IMG/VR virus record: IMGVR_UViG_3300025120_000426
Coordinates: 1-27,455 of that record
DNA length: 27,455 nucleotides
Direction: 5' to 3' (one strand)
Origin: a virus
Numbering within the stretch: position 1 is the stretch's first letter; each line of letters begins with the position of its first letter. The translations under genes and the position numbers were made by a program. Below, one piece after another: positions 16,001-24,717 of this stretch. The notes beneath the pieces are model-generated. The model did not search any database, was not told the origin of the DNA, and saw only the letters and a list, made by a program, of their open reading frames with translations.

Positions 16001-19000
16001 ATAGTACATTTAATAAATCCTGGAATGCTTATGGTACTACTGAATATGATGGAATTTATTTAGGTGGTTATGTTTCTGGTTCTACTGTAGGAAATATTAT
16101 TTCAAACCCAGATGGAAAAATGTTTAGAGGTTCTTTTCAAGAATTTAGATATTATTCTAATGATATCTCTGCTGAAATATTTAATGATTTTGTAATGAAT
16201 CCTGAAAGTATAGAGGGTAATAAAATCACAGGTTCAGAAAGTTCTTTTGATATAGTTAATTTTAGAGCTCCTTTAGGTAACGAATTAGAAAGTAATTTTG
16301 TTGTATCCGCAAGCTCAATTAATGCTACTCAATCATTTAAATCATTACATCCCGCAGTATCAGGAATGTCTAGTTACGTAATAACTTCATCATTTTATAA
16401 TCCTGTAACATCAGCTACATCAAGTGATTATACTTTAAGATTATATAACCCAACACCATCATATAGTAAAACACTTAGTTTATTAAATAGACAACCTTAT
16501 TTATTAGATCAGCCTGCTATAGGGGTTTCTAATAGGATTTCAAATAAAATTCAAATAAGTGATGGTAATGTATTTGGTAATATTTTATCAAATCAAATGA
16601 GTATTCAACAAGATTATGTAGTAAGTAGAAGTTACACAGATGATTTAACTAGTTTAGAAGTAGGATTTGCTCCATCAGATGAAGTAAATGATGATATTAT
16701 AGCTACATATGGTCATGGTGTTATAGGAGATGGAATAGCCGATCCTAGATATAGACAGTTAAAAACAACAGATTACCCAAAATTAAGAGAAACAGAAGCA
16801 GATTATCTTAGAAAATATACTAAGGGTAATGTTCAAGATTACATAAGATTAATTAAATATGTAGATGATTCTTTATTTAAAGCAATAAAAGCATATGTTC
16901 CCGCTCGTACAAGTATTACAACAGGTATTATTATAAAGCAAAACATGCTTGATAGGAGTAGAAATATTCCTACTACTATAGATTTTGATACTACAATAGC
17001 ATTTTCTCCAACACCAAATTGGGGCACTCCTATAATAAAAAGAGACATAGTATTAACCTCTTCAATATCAGATTTATTAGATGGTGAAGATAAAGATGGT
17101 CTAATATTTGGGGGTACAGGAGGTACAATGGATAGTTTTAATTATTACGGGGCTGCAACTACAGACCCAAGAACTGGAAATGCTGGTACTGCTAGTTATG
17201 GTGATGTTCCTATGAATGTAGGTCAATTCACTCAATCCTATATTGATAGATTTGATACTATTGCAGGTCAGCAGAATTTAACAGCATCAACCCAACCCGA
17301 ATTTTATACTGGAGAGTTTAGTGGATCAGAATTTCCTGCTGTAACTCAATCACTATTTAACAATCCATTTTCAGCTCCCTCTTCTTTAGAATCAACCTAT
17401 CATATTTCTGAATCAGTTTATGATCACATCCATGCTAAGGTAGAATTTGAAATACAATACGCAGGTTTTGGTTATTTGGATGAAACTGAAAATCCTTATG
17501 AACCAGGATTAACAGTAGAAGGGTTAACTGAAGGTTGGAATACACCTGGAAGAGGTTTAATTGTGATGGGAACTTCATCGGTTTATAGAAGTAATGCTGC
17601 AGATGGGGTTAATCATTTTTGTAATATAATGGCTGTAGTATTACCTAAACAAGATTTAAATGGTAATGATCTTACAGAATATACTAATGTAGGTATAAAT
17701 GGAGAACAAATATTTTATCCTACAATAGGGGAACAAAAACAAATTCCCCTTAGAACTGCTTTTTCATCATCACTCCCAGCCACTGGTGTAAATAGCCCTT
17801 ACCCCCCTACTCGAGTTAGTAAATTTGGAGTTGACTTTATGAATTTATATGCATATAGGGTAGATTCTTATTATAATAATTCTGTAAATGTTTCATCAGG
17901 AACAGAAAATGTTATGTTCAAGAACAAACCTTTTAATGGAATATCACAACCTGCACTAGCTGCACCATTCTTCCAATTTATAGCATACTCAGCAAGTTCA
18001 GCAATAGACCCTGTTTCACCAAGTGCATTTTGGGATTTAGGTATTACTACAGGTAAAATTACAGGAACTACAATAGGTAAGTGTATCTTAAATTCTCCAA
18101 CCTCTGGATTTGGTTCTGCAATTCAAAATCAAACACAATGTATAGCAGCTGGTGGGAGCTGGGTGAACTCACCCGTAGGTAGAGTATTAGATGATACATT
18201 TACAGGTTTTGGATCAAAAATGAACAACATTAATGGTCAGGATTTCTTTTCAAACCAATTAAGTGGAACCAATGGGACATTAAATGAAGGTCTTTACAGT
18301 TCATTGGTCAATAATGATTTTATTGGAACTGGAAATACAGGTTCATCATTTGATGTTGTTAGAATAGAAGAATACCCAGGAAATGGTGGTGGTAGTAAAA
18401 TAGGATCCCTCCCATCATTTACTTATTCAGATATTTTGAATAATGAAAATCCAATAAATTTATATAATGGGGTAAATGGAGTTTTAAACGCTGGAGTTTT
18501 AGTTTCAACTACAATGAGACAACCTACAAATCCTGAATACGGAATGACCTTACCACCAAACAGAATAAATGATCAAGGTCATAGAGTATTTCAATATGTA
18601 GGAGGTCCTTATGGATTACAAACCGCAAATCAGGGTCCTATAACGTCAGTTACACCACTAAGTGAAACTACGGTAATGGAAGTTGCATCTGGGCAAAATA
18701 CTACGGATTTGCAATGGATGAATTCTCGTAATGCTATTTTAGGATATAGATCTCCAATAACAACAACTTACGGAGCTGCAACTACTAATGTATTTGCTCC
18801 AGGTGGTGATTTAGATTATAGAGGTACTTTTAGAACATTATTGCATTTAGGTCAATCAAATAAAGCAAAACAAACAGCTAGAGAAGCCCTTAAAACATCT
18901 CCAATCCCTATATCAACCGCGAGTATACACACATACCCTGCAGGGTGGGTGTATTATTATGAACCTGATGGTTCAGTTACAAAACCATGGGATCCTATGG

Positions 19001-21447
19001 TAAATGTCAAAATCACATCTGGTACTTTTCTTTCAAATTATCGTAAAAACACCCCTGTTCCCTCAGGTTATATTCCAAACAAACAAATAATAGGAGTTGG
19101 AATTAGTAAAACCTCAATAGATATTGTAGGTAATGTAAATGATTTATCTGCAACATTATTAGATTCTAATTTCCAGTTTGGTCCTGTATCATTCCCAACT
19201 TCTGCTTCTTTTAACCCAGATCAAACAGGTTTTCAATCATCTATTTTAACTGCAAATCAGAAATTCATATTTGCTACCTCCGGTCAGGATGGCCTAGATA
19301 TCCCTAGTAACTGGTACACTCCTTCTGTACCTCCTATTACTTACTTTTTGGAAGGTGGCGACACCAATAATTTCCAGAATACTGATTTTGTTCAAATTTA
19401 TGGGAGAACACCTGCACCTTTATCTAATGGATCTACATTACCGTTAGAAAATTTTGGTACAACTTTAGATTTAAAATCAATCTATTATTTTGATTACCCA
19501 GCAGATCTCCAACTTCCATTTTTACAAAATTACCAACAGAATAAAAGTGAAAATACTGCATCTTTTGCATTACCTGTACTTACAGATAGATCGATACCAT
19601 TTTTCTTCTCTCCACTATTACCCGCAGGAAGTGTTAATTTTGATAATTCTCAATATAATGCTTTATTAAATAATTTTAATGCAAATAGAAATAATTCATA
19701 TTTAATGGATATTGATTTCTCAACATCTCCTACTAATCCTGTAAATCAAGCTCAATTAATAGCGGGTACAGCAATAAAAGCAGAAATCCCAGATAGTAAC
19801 TATACTGCAAAATCTTCAATAATACCTAGATATGAAGGTAGTAAAGTAACAAGTGCTAATTATAATTTCCCTACACCTGCAGGTGAAGTAGGTACAGCAG
19901 AAGATTTTAAGGAACTAGAAGATTATGTATTGCCCGAATTTTTAAATGGTGATACTGGTAGTTGGGGAGGTGATAATTCATTTGGTAATACAGCAACTAT
20001 AGATAAACATCCTATCTATTTTGCTCGTTTTAGAGAATCAGTCGAAAATAAAAATACACCTGGTACTTATACATTTAATATAGATTCATTAATTACTGCA
20101 CCTTTTGATTCAAAACTTGGTAAAGAAGAATTCCCGGAAATTATTAAAATAGATGGCAGTAACCAAAACCTCCAATCTACAGTTAGTTCATTTGAAGTAG
20201 GCAGAAAAGCATCAGTAGCATATGATAAAACTATTACAAAAACAGGAACAAATGGTAGTGTAACAAATGTTGATTATTCTAAATTATCAGTAGGTGAAAA
20301 TAGTATATTTCAAGGTGGGTTAGAATTACAAAATATAATGTGGAATTATATAGATCAATCCTCATACACAAATGGGTTTATTGGTTCAGTTTTACCTACT
20401 ATGAGTTTTGATAGAACTTCTGGACCTGAATGGGCTGCAGTATCACAAAACAATAAACCAAATCAAGATTCAAGAGAATTAATAGAATTAGGACAAACTT
20501 CTGATAATATTAGGTATCAAGTTGGAATAGGTAATGTGTTTTCTCCCTTAACTCTTAACACAGGTAGTTATTTACATACTGGAAGTAATGCTTTATATTT
20601 AGGAGGAGGACAATTAAATGTTTCACAAAGTGTAGGATCTCAAACTACGGTTAATGGTAACTGGTATGGCCCCTCATTAGGTGTAATCCATACTATTAAT
20701 AAATGTATTCAAAATAAGATAGCATTCACTGGATCTTTTAGTGGAACAGGAGTAAATGAATCACAAATAAAATCCCCAGGAGTACCTGATGATAATTTAA
20801 AATATAATATAAAAGATAAAGATTTATATTTTTCATTTGACCCAAGCTCATCTGCTAAATTTAATGATTACGCACAAAACCCTAATACTATAGGTACTAA
20901 TTCCCCAAGTGGAAGTCGTTCTCTTCCAATAATTCAATATACTAATACTCAAGAACCATTCTTAATTGAAATAGGGGATGAAATAACAATAAAATATACT
21001 ATTAGGGCTACAGATTCAAGCATAGTAAATTATCAAGATTTTTTCGTAACAGGAGTTCCAAACACAAATGGTAATACAAATAATTCTCAAACAAATTATT
21101 ACAATGTTAAACAGTTAACCACTTTTGCAGGAAGTAACGATCTAAACACTAATCTAATTTTAAAGAATATATTTGCTAAAATTGAAGTTACGCCAGACCC
21201 AACAACAATATCTCCTTCTATTCAAGTAATAGATGGATTTCAAATAAGAAGAAGAATAAATGCAGATGATAGAGTTATTGTTTACCAAACCGCACCTCCT
21301 AAATCACAAGGATCTTTAACACCAAGTGGACCTGGATTTTTAATACCTAATGATTTATCTGCAGTTCAAAAACTAAATGTTGAATCTTTAATTACACAAC
21401 TAAGAGGTAAAAACGCATTTGAAACAGATAAAGAAACAGATTCTTAA
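13057..21447 (+). CDS. Giant composite tail/baseplate protein (2796 aa)
   Basis: One uninterrupted frame takes up about 30% of the window. Residues 1-160 are a helical/beta N-terminal domain. Residues 245-376 hold five tandem Cys-rich repeats. Residues about 565-765 look like a P2 tail-protein-I/wedge-type module: DNQNWLFYTVPDFI, MVGQSFDEIWLYTKAV, then KRLYHNMAYLVKKKGTTAGL and IWGIPSTILRINEFGG. Residues about 815-1057 resemble a concanavalin/LamG-like sandwich ending FRGSFQEFRYYSNDISAEIF. Residues about 1200-1305 hold another helical block (DYIRLIKYVDDSLFKAIKAY, VPARTSITTGIIIKQNMLDR). A sixth Cys repeat lies at 1676-1702, and the rest is beta-rich. It likely combines a baseplate attachment module with receptor-facing domains. 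The start is the first ATG after the previous stop and has no Shine-Dalgarno sequence. Confidence 0.75.
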   Translation: MAEIDSTQILNLDPTQDLFKRGFDNGILYTLYNFVNHELDSNPQNTYFISEISSDRTEIRLSSNFIDNARLEIVYKEFKERLDSTDYFDEFYIAFAGNNYNIGVNCFLDTSKEKYTLLVKLYDALPTQFKDKDEVYVVTKTAETKVYKVNQDPSSPSTDPINPGVLFEDGFELDNQSIIPNENINSTFTPDENNIELYIYDVNLGLLASDLGVLGPDGKWQGFSDYTITDPNGGDLEDESNLGEGVCSLGPEYTTQQACTEAGGTWTSTDGGTCSLGPEYTSQQACTEAGGIWTSNNESANGSCSLGPEFSTKEACLSAGGQWTPSNGSCSLGPQFTTQTACAAAGGIWSINKPGVCTLGPQYTTQYACIAAGGIWHNSEIYGDATFLRGPNTNLEIKDFVNNSTVYKTKDELLSSPSTSSRNNLDYYLNQRGVTITPDYSKFNEFVNFSSAKQRVQNFYHKVSQIQSYEDELSILNSITGNSSESISVTSSKASIEGNITNLIKNFDGYEYYLYYITGSSSYPKTGTKFPYELKDTGSIEVLNWLGSSNESSQYYGGTLLSASFYDEDNQNWLFYTVPDFIKENENNDNYLTFCNMVGQSFDEIWLYTKAVSQKTNTTNTLDEGVPLDLAQPTIEGLGYQGFGNNYNNQDNYIGLTGENNGDFLPPTGSELITNYIAVNSGSIINYWADNYSFSGYVEQIIEEGFPYAIDKVSKEIYKRLYHNMAYLVKKKGTTAGLRQLINIWGIPSTILRINEFGGKDKDNSDDYDLWYDRYSYAYTPTGTQNFPSASMVFPWMPLTRNYTAENAEIVPDNFQFRFKTFGIPTSSNAAIGNHYTQSLLVKKSDGDATTTDFDFGIRLTYEPQETGSYNGAQNDERNKYGTLNFFISGSNSPNETILSGSGIYLPFFDGGWWSVMLQRDQHLATNLNGTNTTYTLSAANNIYNGDDGDQIGFVGGTSASSHFTNLYGSGLYGNALYGPLNSTFNKSWNAYGTTEYDGIYLGGYVSGSTVGNIISNPDGKMFRGSFQEFRYYSNDISAEIFNDFVMNPESIEGNKITGSESSFDIVNFRAPLGNELESNFVVSASSINATQSFKSLHPAVSGMSSYVITSSFYNPVTSATSSDYTLRLYNPTPSYSKTLSLLNRQPYLLDQPAIGVSNRISNKIQISDGNVFGNILSNQMSIQQDYVVSRSYTDDLTSLEVGFAPSDEVNDDIIATYGHGVIGDGIADPRYRQLKTTDYPKLRETEADYLRKYTKGNVQDYIRLIKYVDDSLFKAIKAYVPARTSITTGIIIKQNMLDRSRNIPTTIDFDTTIAFSPTPNWGTPIIKRDIVLTSSISDLLDGEDKDGLIFGGTGGTMDSFNYYGAATTDPRTGNAGTASYGDVPMNVGQFTQSYIDRFDTIAGQQNLTASTQPEFYTGEFSGSEFPAVTQSLFNNPFSAPSSLESTYHISESVYDHIHAKVEFEIQYAGFGYLDETENPYEPGLTVEGLTEGWNTPGRGLIVMGTSSVYRSNAADGVNHFCNIMAVVLPKQDLNGNDLTEYTNVGINGEQIFYPTIGEQKQIPLRTAFSSSLPATGVNSPYPPTRVSKFGVDFMNLYAYRVDSYYNNSVNVSSGTENVMFKNKPFNGISQPALAAPFFQFIAYSASSAIDPVSPSAFWDLGITTGKITGTTIGKCILNSPTSGFGSAIQNQTQCIAAGGSWVNSPVGRVLDDTFTGFGSKMNNINGQDFFSNQLSGTNGTLNEGLYSSLVNNDFIGTGNTGSSFDVVRIEEYPGNGGGSKIGSLPSFTYSDILNNENPINLYNGVNGVLNAGVLVSTTMRQPTNPEYGMTLPPNRINDQGHRVFQYVGGPYGLQTANQGPITSVTPLSETTVMEVASGQNTTDLQWMNSRNAILGYRSPITTTYGAATTNVFAPGGDLDYRGTFRTLLHLGQSNKAKQTAREALKTSPIPISTASIHTYPAGWVYYYEPDGSVTKPWDPMVNVKITSGTFLSNYRKNTPVPSGYIPNKQIIGVGISKTSIDIVGNVNDLSATLLDSNFQFGPVSFPTSASFNPDQTGFQSSILTANQKFIFATSGQDGLDIPSNWYTPSVPPITYFLEGGDTNNFQNTDFVQIYGRTPAPLSNGSTLPLENFGTTLDLKSIYYFDYPADLQLPFLQNYQQNKSENTASFALPVLTDRSIPFFFSPLLPAGSVNFDNSQYNALLNNFNANRNNSYLMDIDFSTSPTNPVNQAQLIAGTAIKAEIPDSNYTAKSSIIPRYEGSKVTSANYNFPTPAGEVGTAEDFKELEDYVLPEFLNGDTGSWGGDNSFGNTATIDKHPIYFARFRESVENKNTPGTYTFNIDSLITAPFDSKLGKEEFPEIIKIDGSNQNLQSTVSSFEVGRKASVAYDKTITKTGTNGSVTNVDYSKLSVGENSIFQGGLELQNIMWNYIDQSSYTNGFIGSVLPTMSFDRTSGPEWAAVSQNNKPNQDSRELIELGQTSDNIRYQVGIGNVFSPLTLNTGSYLHTGSNALYLGGGQLNVSQSVGSQTTVNGNWYGPSLGVIHTINKCIQNKIAFTGSFSGTGVNESQIKSPGVPDDNLKYNIKDKDLYFSFDPSSSAKFNDYAQNPNTIGTNSPSGSRSLPIIQYTNTQEPFLIEIGDEITIKYTIRATDSSIVNYQDFFVTGVPNTNGNTNNSQTNYYNVKQLTTFAGSNDLNTNLILKNIFAKIEVTPDPTTISPSIQVIDGFQIRRRINADDRVIVYQTAPPKSQGSLTPSGPGFLIPNDLSAVQKLNVESLITQLRGKNAFETDKETDS
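13789..14184 (+). repeat. Five tandem Cys-rich repeats inside the giant tail protein
   Basis: Repeats start at Cys residues 247, 274, 304, 330 and 357. Each has the pattern C-[ST]-L-G-P-x-[YF]-[TS]-[TS]-x-x-A-C-x-x-A-G-G-x-W, with units of 26-30 residues. Two cysteines 13 residues apart per unit suggest one small disulfide or metal-held loop each. A looser sixth unit lies at 18082-18162 (Cys1676, Cys1695, Trp1702), and one more is in the 451-residue protein at 8407-8460. Confidence 0.85.
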
Positions 21448-21488
21448 TCATCTTGATTTTGAGCTTGGAATAAAAATAAAAAATTCGT

Positions 21489-21496
21489 ATATTTAT
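21489..21496 (+). promoter_or_regulatory. Putative late promoter element ATATTTAT in an extended TTCGTATATTTA context
   Basis: TTCGTATATTTATAA at 21484-21498 lies 20 bases before the ATG at 21517, in the 69-base gap after the giant gene. The 12-base core TTCGTATATTTA is identical to that at 1018-1029. It would start the last structural unit with a leader of about 15 bases. Confidence 0.5.
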
Positions 21497-21516
21497 AATT
21501 AAACAAATTAAAACAA

Positions 21517-22191
21517 ATGGGATACTTAAATAACCAAGTAGTAACAATAGATGCTATTTTAACTAAAAAAGGAAGAGAGCTATTAGCTAAAGGTGATGGT
21601 ACTTTCAATATAACACAATTCGCATTAGGTGATGACGAAATTGATTACACATTATACAATCCACAACATCCATCAGGGTCTGCATTTTATGGTCAAGCTA
21701 TAGAAAATATGCCTTTATTAGAAGCTTTTCCAAATGAAAATCAAATAATGAAATATAAATTAGCTACTTTACCAAGAGGTACAGCTAGAATGCCAATATT
21801 AGATTTAGGTCAAGGAAATGTAAAATTAAGACAAACAGCTCAGAAAACAATAACACCACAAACATTAAATTTCTTAGGAAACAATTCAGTTTTCGAATCT
21901 TCAGGATATACATTTACTATTTCAGATTCAAGATTATTTACTAATTTTATAGGAAGTGGAGTTGAACAACCAGAAACATTAGCTCAAACTTCTACTTCAA
22001 CAACCGGTACTAATGTATCTAAAACAGTAATAGGTACTACATTAACAATGAGAGCAACTGGTGTTAATACCTTATTTGGTAAAAATAGTGTATTATATGC
22101 TACTTTAACTGTAGTAGGTAGAGATAGTGGAGCAAGAGTACAAATACCAGTATCAATTTCCCAAACTTTATTAAAAGAACCAATAGGTTAA
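21517..22191 (+). CDS. Tail-associated structural protein (224 aa)
   Basis: The N-terminal domain (GYLNNQVVTIDAILTKKGRE, then LLAKGDGTFNITQFALGDDE, then IDYTLYN) is a pattern I associate with small proteins encoded in baseplate/tail modules of T4-like environmental phages, including the recurring K-K-G-R-E-L-L and Q-F-A-L-x-D-D-E-I-D-Y motifs. The C-terminal half is Thr/Ser-rich beta structure. No enzyme motif is present. It follows a late promoter element and precedes two paralogous tail proteins, so all three probably form an operon. The exact place in the virion is unknown. Confidence 0.65.
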   Translation: MGYLNNQVVTIDAILTKKGRELLAKGDGTFNITQFALGDDEIDYTLYNPQHPSGSAFYGQAIENMPLLEAFPNENQIMKYKLATLPRGTARMPILDLGQGNVKLRQTAQKTITPQTLNFLGNNSVFESSGYTFTISDSRLFTNFIGSGVEQPETLAQTSTSTTGTNVSKTVIGTTLTMRATGVNTLFGKNSVLYATLTVVGRDSGARVQIPVSISQTLLKEPIG

Positions 22192-22207
22192 GAATAATTA
22201 AATAACT

Positions 22208-23266
22208 ATGTCATATAAAAGATTACAACCCGAAGATTTAGTAATAAGCACAGATTCAGTAGCTGGTACAGTATGGTCAAATAATGTCCCAACTTTAAAT
22301 AGCTTTTTTACTTCTTCAAACCAAATTAATAGTAATATAGGACAATTTTACTATACCGTATATCAAACAGCATCAACAGATACAACAGCCGCTACTCAAT
22401 TTGATATAGCATATGCTGATAGATACGGAAGTGGAAGTCAATATTATAATGCTTTAACACCTGGATACTCACCTACAGGAACAACTTATGGTCAATTCCA
22501 AACATTAATATTAGCTGATGAAACTGCAAATTTTACATTTGGTAATAAAACATCTGATTATTTTTATGTTATAAACCTTCAAAGAGCAAGATATAAACAA
22601 AGTATCCTCCCAGGTTCTTTAATCTTAAACTTATCAAATCCTAATGATATTCTCTCTGGAAGTATTGTTCTAACAGATGATAGTCAAGTTGCAACTTCAG
22701 TAACATTTACTGATGCAGGTAGAGTATATAATATAGTATCGGGTTCTGCAGGTACTATTAATACAAGTAAACAAATTAATGGGTATACAACAGTTTCTGG
22801 TTCCTATGGTTATCTTTTACCTGATGTAGGTTTAATTTTATTAAATGGAGCTGCTCTAGATGTAACTCAATCTGCGGGTGGTATTAGTTTAGGCACAGGA
22901 AGAGGTAATAATGTCGCAAATAATAATCCTGCTAAATTAGTTAATTCTTTAAATGCTAAGGGTCAAATTGCGGGTAATCAGGGAACTACAGGATTTACTA
23001 TTAATAATGAAGAAGTGTTATCATCTGATTTTATATTTGTAAGAGCAAGAAATAATGAATTTAACTACTCAGAAAATCCATCATTCATATCGGGGTCAAC
23101 AGGAGAATTAATTCAAAGTAGTTTTGTAGATAACCCTTTAACATATATTACTACAGTAGGATTATATAACGATTCAAACGAATTATTAGCAGTAGCTAAA
23201 TTATCAAGACCACTACCAAAAGATTTTACAAAAGAAATGTTGGTAAGAGTCAAACTTGATTTTTAA
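22208..23266 (+). CDS. Tail-associated structural protein, paralogue 1 (352 aa)
   Basis: This beta-rich, Ser/Thr/Asn-rich protein has no enzymatic motif. Its last 80 residues carry a module shared with the next gene: R-x-N-E-F-x-Y-S-x-N-P-S-x-x-S-G-S, then TYITTVGLYNDSNELLAVAK, closing S-x-P-L-P. The N-terminal starts also match loosely (YKRLQPEDLV against FKQLTTKDVV). The central parts differ. This fits two versions of one tail or fibre component with a common anchoring C-terminus. It is 16 bases downstream of the 224-residue structural gene and 5 bases before its paralogue. Confidence 0.65.
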   Translation: MSYKRLQPEDLVISTDSVAGTVWSNNVPTLNSFFTSSNQINSNIGQFYYTVYQTASTDTTAATQFDIAYADRYGSGSQYYNALTPGYSPTGTTYGQFQTLILADETANFTFGNKTSDYFYVINLQRARYKQSILPGSLILNLSNPNDILSGSIVLTDDSQVATSVTFTDAGRVYNIVSGSAGTINTSKQINGYTTVSGSYGYLLPDVGLILLNGAALDVTQSAGGISLGTGRGNNVANNNPAKLVNSLNAKGQIAGNQGTTGFTINNEEVLSSDFIFVRARNNEFNYSENPSFISGSTGELIQSSFVDNPLTYITTVGLYNDSNELLAVAKLSRPLPKDFTKEMLVRVKLDF

Positions 23267-23271
23267 AATGA

Positions 23272-24213
23272 ATGAGCGCGTTCAAACAATTAACAACTAA
23301 AGATGTAGTATGCACACCTTTTGATGCCAGTAAAAAATACAGGCTTAAGGGTAATGAAATAACTGGTTCTGGTATAGGAATTGAAATATATCAAGGTCTT
23401 AATAGAAAATCAAGTGTATATCCGGGAGAACCCGCATTAGATTATCAAGATACAGGTTACGTTTATAAGCAAAAAAAATCTTTAGTTTATAATAGCATTA
23501 AGCAATTATACTATACTAATTACATTTCTTCAAGTATGGGAGATGATATTTCACTTCCCTTTAAAATACCTGGAGCAGGTAGAGATGATACAAGATTTGT
23601 AGGTCAGTATTCCTCCCCCATATATGAAAATTATTTACAAAGTACATTAACACAATCTAGATTTTTCCCAACAGCATCAAATAGTGAAATTTCAGTTATA
23701 TCAATTCCTTCAACATTATATGGAGAAATGATAATACCCCAAACATTTAATGCACAATATACAGCATCAAATGGTTCAAGATTTTCTATTAAAGATGATG
23801 GTGATGGTAATATTCTTGTTAATAATGCTATTGAAGGTCAAATATTTTATTCTCATGGTATAGTAACGTTTACATCAGGAAGTTTATATAATATAGCAGA
23901 TAATATTGTAAGTACAGATAGGTTACCTGGGTTAAATATAAATTTTGACTCAACTATACGAATATATGAACATCAATATAAATGTGGTATAAGAGATAAT
24001 GAGTTTACATATTCCCAAAACCCCTCAATATTATCAGGAAGTAGTGATGATGTCTATTATGATTTTGCTACTGGTTCCTATTTTGTACCTTATGTAACTA
24101 CAGTAGGATTATACAATGAAACTAATGATTTATTAGTAGTAGGTAAAATCTCTTCTCCAATCCCAGTTTCACAATTTACAGATACTACAATTATAGTAAA
24201 CTTTGATACTTAA
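23272..24213 (+). CDS. Tail-associated structural protein, paralogue 2 (313 aa)
   Basis: This beta-rich protein has the same C-terminal module as the preceding gene: R-D-N-E-F-T-Y-S-Q-N-P-S-I-L-S-G-S, then YVTTVGLYNETNDLLVVGKI, closing S-S-P-I-P. The start ATG at 23272 (MSAFKQLTTKDVV) is supported by its N-terminal similarity to the paralogue; another ATG four bases earlier is in a different frame. The divergent central part suggests specialisation after duplication. It closes the structural block; the next gene begins 27 bases later and is enzymatic. Confidence 0.65.
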   Translation: MSAFKQLTTKDVVCTPFDASKKYRLKGNEITGSGIGIEIYQGLNRKSSVYPGEPALDYQDTGYVYKQKKSLVYNSIKQLYYTNYISSSMGDDISLPFKIPGAGRDDTRFVGQYSSPIYENYLQSTLTQSRFFPTASNSEISVISIPSTLYGEMIIPQTFNAQYTASNGSRFSIKDDGDGNILVNNAIEGQIFYSHGIVTFTSGSLYNIADNIVSTDRLPGLNINFDSTIRIYEHQYKCGIRDNEFTYSQNPSILSGSSDDVYYDFATGSYFVPYVTTVGLYNETNDLLVVGKISSPIPVSQFTDTTIIVNFDT

Positions 24214-24240
24214 AATTTTAATATTAACCAAAACAAATAT

Positions 24241-24693
24241 ATGGAATGGATAGGACTCAAAGGAGAACCAATATCAACCATCACAGATTTCCCAGATAAC
24301 ACATTCGGATTTATTTATAGAATAATGCATAAACCCACAGGCAAAGCCTATATAGGTAAAAAAGTATTATACTACAATCGAAAAGTTAAATTAACTAAAA
24401 AAGATTTAGCTTTATATGAAGGTGTAGTAGGTAGGAAACCATCATACAAACTAGCAATAAAAGAATCAAACTGGTTAACATATTGGGGTTCAAATAAAAT
24501 ACTTAAAGAGGTAATGGAAGCAGAACCCCTAGAAAATTTTGAACGTAGCATTATTAAAACAGCATCTACCAAAAAACTATTAACATACTACGAAACACAA
24601 TATCAATTTGTACATCAAGTACTAGAAAAACCCGAAGAATATTTTAACGATAACATTCTTGGAAAGTTCTTCACAAAAGACTTTGATGTCTGA
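24241..24693 (+). CDS. GIY-YIG family endonuclease
   Basis: Residues 22-120 of this 150-residue protein show the GIY-YIG layout. FGFIYRIMHKPTGKAYIGKK has F-I-Y at 24-26 in the GIY place and Y-I-G at 37-39. It is followed by a basic helix, then NWLTYWGSNKILKEV, with an acidic residue (Glu118 in YYETQYQF) as the probable metal ligand. The superfamily makes single- or double-strand cuts in DNA. In T4-like phages it includes Seg-type homing nucleases and smaller stand-alone relatives encoded near replication genes. Being free-standing between structural and replication genes, it may be a mobile homing nuclease or a resident DNA-processing enzyme. No DNA-binding repeat tail of the usual homing type is present. 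Confidence 0.75.
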   Translation: MEWIGLKGEPISTITDFPDNTFGFIYRIMHKPTGKAYIGKKVLYYNRKVKLTKKDLALYEGVVGRKPSYKLAIKESNWLTYWGSNKILKEVMEAEPLENFERSIIKTASTKKLLTYYETQYQFVHQVLEKPEEYFNDNILGKFFTKDFDV

Positions 24694-24705
24694 ATTTTTT
24701 TTCGT

Positions 24706-24712
24706 ATATTAC
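24706..24712 (+). promoter_or_regulatory. Weak promoter-like element (TTCGTATATTAC)
   Basis: TTCGTATATTAC at 24701-24712 shares the TTCGTATATT core with the elements at 1018 and 21484 but lacks one T of the ATATTTAT core. It ends 5 bases before the primase ATG at 24718. It is a weak match, listed because position and flank agree with the others. Confidence 0.3.
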
Positions 24713-24717
24713 ACCAT

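Noticed and set aside
21446-21460. AATCA-TCT-TGATT hairpin just after the giant gene
   Set aside because: It is a 5-bp AT-rich stem followed by only a few T residues. It is not convincing as an intrinsic terminator.
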